From assembly GCA_963750935.1 (NCBI GenBank), contig CAVVSR010000016.1, positions 152,791-216,790 of the forward strand: a stretch of DNA of 64,000 nt, written 5' to 3'. The notes beneath the pieces were generated by a model, which was not told where the DNA came from, did no database searches, and saw nothing but the letters and a program-made list of their open reading frames with translations. The number at the start of each line of letters is the position of its first letter. Within the stretch, counting starts at the first letter, position 1. The DNA comes from JACCXG01 sp963750935 (GTDB taxonomy: Bacteria; Acidobacteriota; Vicinamibacteria; Vicinamibacterales; 2-12-FULL-66-21). This document shows, piece by piece, positions 58,188 through 64,000 of this stretch. The position numbers were made by a program, and so were the translations under genes.

Positions 58188-58632
58188 CTACGTCGTGGTC
58201 AGGCGCGTCTGGATGTGGATCTCCGACGTGAGTGTGCGGTGAACTGGGCACTTGTTCGCAATCTCCAGCAAGGCGTGCACGCTGATCCTCGCTCAACACG
58301 CCCGTGAGCTCGATGTCGCGCTCGATCTGATCGATGCGAGCGTCCGTGGTTACGCATGCCTCGCAGTCGGCCGCGTGAATCTTCGAGTGCCGTAGCGTTA
58401 TCGTCACCGCCTCGAGCGGCCAGCGCTTGCGTCTCGCGTACATCGCCACGGTCATCGACGTGCAGGATCCGATCGCCGCGAGGAGGAGGTCGTAGGGCGT
58501 TGGGCCGGTGTCGGTTCCCCCAACTGACCTCGGCTCGTCACCCCGCAGGCGATGTGCGCCCGCAGTGATCTCCTGGGCGAACCCGTCGGCGGCGCCCCGC
58601 ACGATCACGAGACCAGGCTGCTCGCCGTCCAT
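58188..58632 (-). CDS. OsmC/Ohr-family peroxide-handling protein, with a +1 frame break
   Basis: About 147 residues after correction. GGTDTGPTPYDLLLAAIGSC carries the first redox Cys, followed by TSMTVAMYARRK. The second, in NKCPVHRTL, is recovered by dropping one base near 58268. The literal frame runs on to 58069 and antisense into yceI. Reduces organic hydroperoxides by a Cys pair. ATG at 58632. Confidence 0.88.
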
Positions 58633-58654
58633 TGAAGTCTCCCTTCGTCCTCAG

Positions 58655-59509
58655 TTAACCGCGGAAAGCGGCCGCATGTTCGCGCGCGAATTCGGCGACG
58701 GTCCGGGGCGGCCGGCCCGTGAGATCGGCGACGGTGGCAGTAATCGTGACGGTTTTTCCCCCTGCGCGCTGATAGGCGCCGATCGCGAGAATGCTTTCGA
58801 TGACGGCGGGCGGCACGCCTTCGCGAATGCGGCGCGCCCGCGCGTCCTCTGGAGACTCATCGACAAACCGCAGCTTCTTGCCGATGACCCCGCCGATGAT
58901 CTCCGACGCTTGCCGATAAGACATCGCTTCACTTCCCGTCACCACATAGGTCTTGCCGTGATGTCCCGGCTGCGTGAGCGTGACAAAGGCCACCGCAGCG
59001 ACGTCTCGGGCATCGACGTACGGAATCTTGCCGTCACCTGACGGCGAGTAAATCGCGCCGTCCTTGACGACGTACTCGGCCTGGGCAAGAAGGTTCTGCA
59101 TGAAATGGTGAGGCCGGATCATGGTCCAACCCATCCCCGATGCTTGAAGTTCCTTCTCGACCTCGTAGTGCCATCGCCCGATCGGGGCCTTCGAGTGGTC
59201 CGACGCCGCGAAGGCCGACACCTTCACGACGTGCGTGATGCCGGCGGCGCGGGCTGCCGCGATGGCGTTTTGCTGCAGTGCCACCATGTCTTCGAAATAG
59301 TGCGTGAGAAGGAAGACGGTCTTGACGCCCTCGAACGCCGTGGCTAGCGTCTCGGGTTTGGCCAAATCTCCGGCAACCCACGTGATGCCTGGCAGCGTCT
59401 GCGCCTTTTGCAGGTTACGGGTCAGCGCGCGTGCGGGGATCCCCGCCTGCGACAGCAATCGGAGGACTTCACTGCCGACCTCTCCAGTGCCACCAGTCAC
59501 GAGAATCAT
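58655..59509 (-). CDS. NmrA-like NAD(P)-binding protein
   Basis: 284 residues, atypical short-chain dehydrogenase. Dinucleotide loop VTGGTGEVGSEVLRLL at the N-terminus, then VFLLTHYFEDM and WTMIRPHHFMQN. Similar to NAD(P)H:quinone oxidoreductase QorB and NmrA regulators. The catalytic YxxxK is not in its usual place, so a sensor role is possible. Start ATG at 59509. Confidence 0.88.
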   Translation of the reverse strand: MILVTGGTGEVGSEVLRLLSQAGIPARALTRNLQKAQTLPGITWVAGDLAKPETLATAFEGVKTVFLLTHYFEDMVALQQNAIAAARAAGITHVVKVSAFAASDHSKAPIGRWHYEVEKELQASGMGWTMIRPHHFMQNLLAQAEYVVKDGAIYSPSGDGKIPYVDARDVAAVAFVTLTQPGHHGKTYVVTGSEAMSYRQASEIIGGVIGKKLRFVDESPEDARARRIREGVPPAVIESILAIGAYQRAGGKTVTITATVADLTGRPPRTVAEFAREHAAAFRG

Positions 59510-59541
59510 AGATGCCTCATCTTCCGTGTGCGAACCGCACC

Positions 59542-60017
59542 TCAGGCAGGCCTCTCACCTGGCGCCGCGAATCCCGCCTTCGACGATCTGACCGACAAAG
59601 CAACGATCACGCTCACGGCGCCGGCGAGTGCGGCGGCGAAGGCGAGCGGCAGCATGAATCCCCAGGTGCGCAGCATGAGCGTGCCGATCAGCGCGCCGAT
59701 CAACATCGGCAGGATTGAAAGGACCTTGCGCCCGCTCCGGGTGCCGGCACCTCGCGCCAGCGGAGAGTCGGCGGCGAGGCCCGTAATCGTCAGTGTCAGG
59801 ACGGTCGTGGTCACATCGGCGACCGCCAGCTTCCGCACAATCGCGTCAACAGTCCGCCAGCCAACGCACCCGCTGCAAAGGCTGCCAGCGCGACGAGCGA
59901 GCGCTCCAGCGACAGCTCCTGCGCGCCTGCGAGCGCGAATCCGATGAACACGACGTTGCCGGTCATGTTCGCCGTGAAGACATGGCCGAGCCCGACGAAG
60001 CTCACCGCATCAATCAC
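59542..60017 (-). pseudogene. DUF1275 (YoaK-like) membrane protein with an internal deletion
   Basis: Two fragments in different frames. The first (60017 to about 59840) reads DAVSFVGLGHVFTANMTGN, the conserved first helices; the second (59838-59542) reads RKLAVADVTTTVLTLTITGL and the last helices. Intact members have about 50-60 further residues between them and a longer N-terminus; a stop codon lies just before LTTGVIDAV here. So it has lost its start and a middle segment. Almost certainly non-functional. Confidence 0.75.
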
Positions 60018-60029
60018 ACCTGTTGTGAG

Positions 60030-60275
60030 TCATCGCTCGCCTGCTGGCGGCCACGGGCGCCCGGTTCGCTGCGTGATCGCGGACGCTGCATATGCGAGCG
60101 CTTCGGGCGTCGCCTCGTCGTGCATCGCGGTCCAAAGCAACGTCAGCGCGTCTATCTCGTCCGCTCCAACGCCCCGCCACTCGGCATGATCCAGCGCGTG
60201 ATCGACGAGGGTCACGTGGGTCGGGAGGCCGGGCTCCAGCGGCATCGCCCAATGCATCGAGAATCGTGCCGTCAT
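60030..60275 (-). CDS. Small protein of unknown function
   Basis: 81 residues from the ATG at 60275 (MTARFSMHWAMPLEPGLPTH...), with an acidic helical middle (VGADEIDALTLLW). Follows the Cys-rich gene by 50 bases on the same strand. Its TGA is also the in-frame stop that cuts off the DUF1275 N-terminus. Not recognised; moderate chance of being spurious. Confidence 0.45.
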   Translation of the reverse strand: MTARFSMHWAMPLEPGLPTHVTLVDHALDHAEWRGVGADEIDALTLLWTAMHDEATPEALAYAASAITQRTGRPWPPAGER

Positions 60276-60325
60276 CACCGCTACCCCTTCTCGACCATCG
60301 CCGCCTTCTGGAATGGGCCCCGACG

Positions 60326-60541
60326 CTACTCTGTCCACCGAAGCGTCGAGGCGATCGAGCGCCAGCCTCTCGGCAGCGCGGGCCGGCCGCTGGGCTGACA
60401 TCTCGGACAGGGCATCCGTGGCCCGGTGCAGTCGTCGTGCGGCCAGCCCTTCTCCGGATGCTGCGCGCAGATCCACCCTTCCGTGCACCTCGCGCAAGGT
60501 GCGTCTGGCGTCACGCCCAGCCCTTCTCGATCCGTCTTCAT
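60326..60541 (-). CDS. Small Cys-rich, probably zinc-binding protein
   Basis: 71 residues with CARC, GWICAQHPEKGWPHDDC and MPCPRC, a spacing that suggests two zinc-ribbon knuckles, and an end like SIASTLRW. Similar short proteins occur in Proteobacteria, without known function. ATG at 60541 overlaps the upstream POTRA gene's TGA (ATGA). Confidence 0.7.
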   Translation of the reverse strand: MKTDREGLGVTPDAPCARCTEGWICAQHPEKGWPHDDCTGPRMPCPRCQPSGRPALPRGWRSIASTLRWTE

Positions 60542-60999
60542 CTCTCGCAGCGTTGAGCAGGGGGCGGCAGTGACGCAGCCGGTCTTTTTGGGCGGGATCG
60601 CTCACCCTCGACAATCGTGAATTTGAGTATAAGGTGCCGGCGATCTCCGTGAGCCGGCCTCGTTTCGAGGGTGATCTCCACGTCGAGAAACCCTTTCTCG
60701 CTCATCACGTCTCGCACGACCTCCTTAAAGCGACACAGCGTTTGGCCTTCGAGGGGCCATCCCAGCCGGAGGTCGGCGCCGTTTGCCCGGAGCCGCTCGC
60801 GGAGTCTGTTCCATCCGGATCGAGACAAGTCGAGTTGTTTCGTGCCGATGATCTCAATGCCCCCAACAACGGTGTGGCCCTCGACGGGGATGCCATGAAT
60901 GCCACTGAGGTCACGCTCCTGCTGCCCACCGAACACGATCGACCCAGCCAGGATCATGCCGGCGGCCACACCGAACGCGGTTGACGTCCTGCTTGTCAC
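60538..60999 (-). CDS. Exported single POTRA-domain protein
   Basis: 153 residues. Signal-like N-terminus (TAFGVAAGMILAGSIVFGG), then one POTRA-like fold (GGIEIIGTKQL, FKEVVRDVMSEKGFLDVEIT, LILKFTIVEGER) as in BamA and TPS transporters, but without a barrel. GTG at 60999 has GGAGG five bases upstream; a start at 61017 is less likely. Translationally coupled to the Cys-rich protein. Confidence 0.7.
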   Translation of the reverse strand: MTSRTSTAFGVAAGMILAGSIVFGGQQERDLSGIHGIPVEGHTVVGGIEIIGTKQLDLSRSGWNRLRERLRANGADLRLGWPLEGQTLCRFKEVVRDVMSEKGFLDVEITLETRPAHGDRRHLILKFTIVEGERSRPKRPAASLPPPAQRCER

Positions 61000-61018
61000 G
61001 TTCTCCTCCAGTATCACT

Positions 61019-61273
61019 TCATGGCCAGCCCTTGTCGATCATCGCGGCCTTCCACGCCTCGCCGGCTGTCAGGACAGCATCCTGCGAGCGGAACACTTCG
61101 GACCGTTGCAGGTCGCCGTTGATCTCCAGGCGCAGCTCCCAGCCGAGGGCGTGCGTCCACAGCTTGCAGACCGCGCTGAGCGTCTTGTCGCCGCGCGCTT
61201 TGCTGACGCGGAAGAGATCGCCGAGGTGCGTGGGTTGGCCGTTCCAGTGCTCGCGTTGCAGGGTGGCTGTCAT
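61019..61273 (-). CDS. Small conserved protein of unknown function
   Basis: 84 residues (MTATLQREHWNGQPTH...; WELRLEINGDLQRSEVFRS; EAWKAAMIDKGW). I recall similar short proteins in Acidobacteria and Proteobacteria, none with known function. ATG at 61273. Twenty bases upstream of the POTRA gene start, so it may lead that operon. Confidence 0.65.
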   Translation of the reverse strand: MTATLQREHWNGQPTHLGDLFRVSKARGDKTLSAVCKLWTHALGWELRLEINGDLQRSEVFRSQDAVLTAGEAWKAAMIDKGWP

Positions 61274-61434
61274 GGAGGGGCGGGATCGTAGCACGTCGTT
61301 CGGTGTACGGCGGCTACGCGCCCGTAGGGCGGATAATCTCCCGATGCTGACTCTCTAACCTGTTCCCTACTGTGGCTCCAATCGACTACGGCGCCGACGT
61401 CAGCGACTGTTTACGGTCGCCGCCTTCTCATACC

Positions 61435-63795
61435 TCATCGGGGCCGACCACTACACGGCCGACTTCGATCCGCGGTATCCATGGTGCGGACGACGAGCAC
61501 GAAGGCGCAGGTGGCGCCGGTGACGACAACATGGAGACGGCGATGACCCCGACGCTCGAGCGCATCGTGCACCTCTGGCGGACCCGTAGGCTGCGACGGC
61601 GCCTTGGCACTCTCGACAACAAACGGCACGAGGCTCCCTGCCGTGCCCTTCGGCGCGTGAACGAAGATATGAAAACTGGGCGCCTGTTCCGGAACGATTA
61701 CGACCAGTTCACTGATCGTTGCTTTGAGAATAGTTGCCGGAACATGACCGAAGGTCACGCGATTCTGAGCGATCGATTCACCGAATAGCCTTCTCGAAAT
61801 CGTCACCGTCGTTCCCACTGCCCCTCTCTTGGGCTGGAAGTCGAGAATCGCAACCGGAGTCCAGGGCGTCGGATCACACGCATCACCGATTCCGTCACGA
61901 TCGTCGTCATGCTGGTCGTTGGGGAACAGCGGACAGTTGTCCACGTCGTTCTTCACAGAGTCTTTGTCGACATCGTCGGCCGGCGCGATCTCGAGTGAGA
62001 CATCCGTACTGTTGGTCACGGTCGCGTCCGACGCATGCGTGGCGACCAGGTCCATGCGGATGCTACTGAATTCCGGCTTCGCGGGAACCACCAGAGAGAA
62101 CGTGACCGTTGCTGAGGCGCCGGGCGCCAGCGAGACGATGCGTGGCGAGACATAGCGCACGTCACCCTCGAACGTCCGGACGGTTGGAACAAAAGACGCG
62201 GTTGCCGTCCCGTAGTTCGTCACTGTGTACCTGAACTGCCTGGTGCTGCCGGCAACTATGGCGGGAATCTGCGTCTGATCGAACGCGAACGACACCTTGA
62301 CGGTTTGTGGCCGGAACAAGACGGGATACTGCCGCTGGACTCCGCCCTTGCCGCCGCCTGTCGCCTCCATGACGGCGAAGAACGGGACTGCCGGCACGAT
62401 AAACGGCCCCGCCGGATCGTACACGGCGTAGTGATCATCTTTCTTCAGGTCGAGTGTCTGCAGGGTCGTGCCCGATTCGTCGATGAGACGAAACGTGGGG
62501 TTGAGCGAACGGTCCGACAATCGTGCCTGCGCGGCGATCCGTGTACCGGCTACGGGCATCGCATCATGAATCCGAAAGTACCCGCCATGCACGTGTTCCT
62601 GGAGAACGACGAGATCGAACGACTCCAGCGCCGTCGTGCTGATCCCGCGCGCCGTCACCGCAAAAGTCCTCGCCTTCGGTTCACCGCTGGCGGTCAATTC
62701 CAGCCGCCACACGCCCGGTTCCGGGGCGGTGATGGTGAACACCTTCAGGTTGGCCACATTGACGCGGGTGGGCTCGAACGTCTGTGCGGTCGAAACTCTG
62801 ACATTGCCGTCCGACCCGGCTACCGGTGCGCCGCCCGGCCGGAACAGTGTCGCGGTTGCGGCATCCAGTTCTGCCGATACCATCAGGCGGGTCACGCTGC
62901 TATCGACGGGCACCTCGAAGCTTCGAGCCGAACCGGTGAACGCCCCGCGGACCCTGAGAATGTCGCGAGACAACTGGTCACGGTCTGGTTGATCGATGAA
63001 ACCGTCCAGAAGATTCTCGGCGCTGCCCGGCCGCAGGGTCACCTCTCCATCCCTGCCGGCGCGAACGTATGGCGTTCGCGCGTTCAGCTCGGCACGCACG
63101 GACACATTCCCTTCTGGCGGGCGCGACGAGAGATCCAGCTGAATCGTTCTCGTGGCGCCAGGAAGAAGCTTCACGACGAAGTCCGCGTCCTCGTCGGCAT
63201 ACGGCCGCCGTTCGGCAAAGATGCGGGCGTAGATCGTCGTCTGTCCCGGATTCGAGACAGATAACGAGCACGTCACCTCTCCATACGGTGTCGGCGTGGA
63301 ACAGCGGACCCCGTTCTTCTCGACGATGACGTCCCGTCTTGGCCACTGCTGCGGCGGCAGCGTCAAGAGCCGCGGCAGATCGCCGAGCCTCTCTAGAGTC
63401 AACGAATCATTGCCGCGATCGATGAAGGCGTCGTTGAAACTCGCCGGTTCTGACCGGTCGGTCTTCTCGTCAGCCCGGCGCTCGCCGACACGGACGGCGA
63501 TCGTGACTGTCAAATCGGACGTTGCCGCCAGAACCACCCCACAGACACCGACTCCCGGGCTGCTGCTCTGGCGCAGGCCGGCACAAGCCCCGTCGGCCCA
63601 CTCATACCGCGCGGCTGGCCCGACCACCTGACGAATCCACGTTTCCAAGGGAACAGCGGGCAGCGCGGGATCCAGGGTCGAGACCAGCACGGCTTGAGCC
63701 CGGCGAACCCGTTCGGGCGCCACGTCCTGTACCGCCGCAAGAGTGAGTGGATACATCATCACCACTATGGTGATGACCTGGATGGCTGCACCCAT
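61435..63795 (-). CDS. Large secreted protein with thrombospondin type-3-like repeat and IPT domain
   Basis: 786 residues. Signal-like N-terminus (VITIVVMMYPLTLAAVQ), long beta-rich region, a COG1361-like segment (YTVTNYGTATASFVP), an Asp-rich calcium-binding TSP3 stretch (DKDSVKNDVDNCPLFPNDQ, then DDDRDGIGDACD) and an IPT/TIG domain (LDFQPKRGAVGTTVTI). The last 55 residues are basic with two Cys and look out of character; a frame break near 61600 is possible. Probably cell-surface. ATG at 63795 is the only good start. Confidence 0.75.
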   Translation of the reverse strand: MGAAIQVITIVVMMYPLTLAAVQDVAPERVRRAQAVLVSTLDPALPAVPLETWIRQVVGPAARYEWADGACAGLRQSSSPGVGVCGVVLAATSDLTVTIAVRVGERRADEKTDRSEPASFNDAFIDRGNDSLTLERLGDLPRLLTLPPQQWPRRDVIVEKNGVRCSTPTPYGEVTCSLSVSNPGQTTIYARIFAERRPYADEDADFVVKLLPGATRTIQLDLSSRPPEGNVSVRAELNARTPYVRAGRDGEVTLRPGSAENLLDGFIDQPDRDQLSRDILRVRGAFTGSARSFEVPVDSSVTRLMVSAELDAATATLFRPGGAPVAGSDGNVRVSTAQTFEPTRVNVANLKVFTITAPEPGVWRLELTASGEPKARTFAVTARGISTTALESFDLVVLQEHVHGGYFRIHDAMPVAGTRIAAQARLSDRSLNPTFRLIDESGTTLQTLDLKKDDHYAVYDPAGPFIVPAVPFFAVMEATGGGKGGVQRQYPVLFRPQTVKVSFAFDQTQIPAIVAGSTRQFRYTVTNYGTATASFVPTVRTFEGDVRYVSPRIVSLAPGASATVTFSLVVPAKPEFSSIRMDLVATHASDATVTNSTDVSLEIAPADDVDKDSVKNDVDNCPLFPNDQHDDDRDGIGDACDPTPWTPVAILDFQPKRGAVGTTVTISRRLFGESIAQNRVTFGHVPATILKATISELVVIVPEQAPSFHIFVHAPKGTAGSLVPFVVESAKAPSQPTGPPEVHDALERRGHRRLHVVVTGATCAFVLVVRTMDTADRSRPCSGRPR

Positions 63796-64000
63796 GGATT
63801 GAACCTTGAGAGGGAGCTGACGGTTTTGGCCGGCGCATTACGGTCCTCGTCCAGTCAGAACGCGCCGGCGAGCGGCTCCGTTGAATCACGCGCAACGTGA
63901 CCGATGACGGTACGCCTCGTTGCAGGAGGCGTTCCGCCGCTCGACGGCAACAATCGGAACCTGGCCGCCACCGAAGATTAGCGTTACGGGCCGATCAGGA

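Overview
The window is a contiguous stretch of a GC-rich (by eye roughly two-thirds G+C), densely coded bacterial chromosome. Gene content points to Acidobacteriota, most likely the Vicinamibacteria (subdivision 6) lineage: an acidobacterial-type VWFA protein, many ATGA/GTGA overlaps, methylmalonyl-CoA mutase in two subunits, a large kinase-ATPase-TPR sensor, a HEAT-repeat protein and a bactofilin. This is inferred from family content and not from a marker gene. No phage, insertion sequence, CRISPR array or rRNA operon is visible.

Layout. 1-3.4 kb (+): 3' part of mobA, then argS and a class-I glutamine amidotransferase. 13.5-3.4 kb (-): one long run of tightly packed genes, mcm large and small subunits, response regulator, valS, nadC, birA, coaX, an unknown gene and an RlmD/TrmA-type methyltransferase. 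13.9-18.4 kb (+): collagen-like exported protein, glutamate dehydrogenase, then an ArsR regulator with an SRPBCC protein and an alpha/beta hydrolase behind an operator-like palindrome. 18.5-23.7 kb: VWFA protein, two acyl-CoA dehydrogenases, a PRC-barrel protein. 23.7-36.9 kb (mostly -): the conserved block M50 protease-trpS-scpA-scpB-rluB ... cmk ... rpsA-HU-HIT plus uvrC, interrupted by three lineage-specific genes. 37-42 kb: CDP-alcohol phosphotransferase, tdk, efp, Hsp20, DegP-like protease, 3-methyladenine glycosylase. 42.2-56 kb: HEAT protein, uvrA, RRM protein, membrane and envelope proteins, EEP phosphatase/nuclease, giant Ser/Thr kinase, TerB-like protein, bactofilin. 56.1 kb: tRNA-Thr(CGT), followed by about 1.4 kb of decayed sequence and then an accessory segment to the end (YceI, OsmC, NmrA-like, broken DUF1275, a POTRA/Cys-rich mini-operon and a large secreted protein).

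Two window-wide patterns matter. First, at least six intergenic regions hold arrays of 7-bp repeats; the units differ but the 7-bp period is shared, and two arrays are arranged as inverted arms. Second, about fourteen otherwise well-conserved genes carry single-base frame breaks, mostly +1 and often in or beside short G/C runs. That is more like residual insertion errors in a long-read assembly than decay, and such genes are given here as single spans with the break located.
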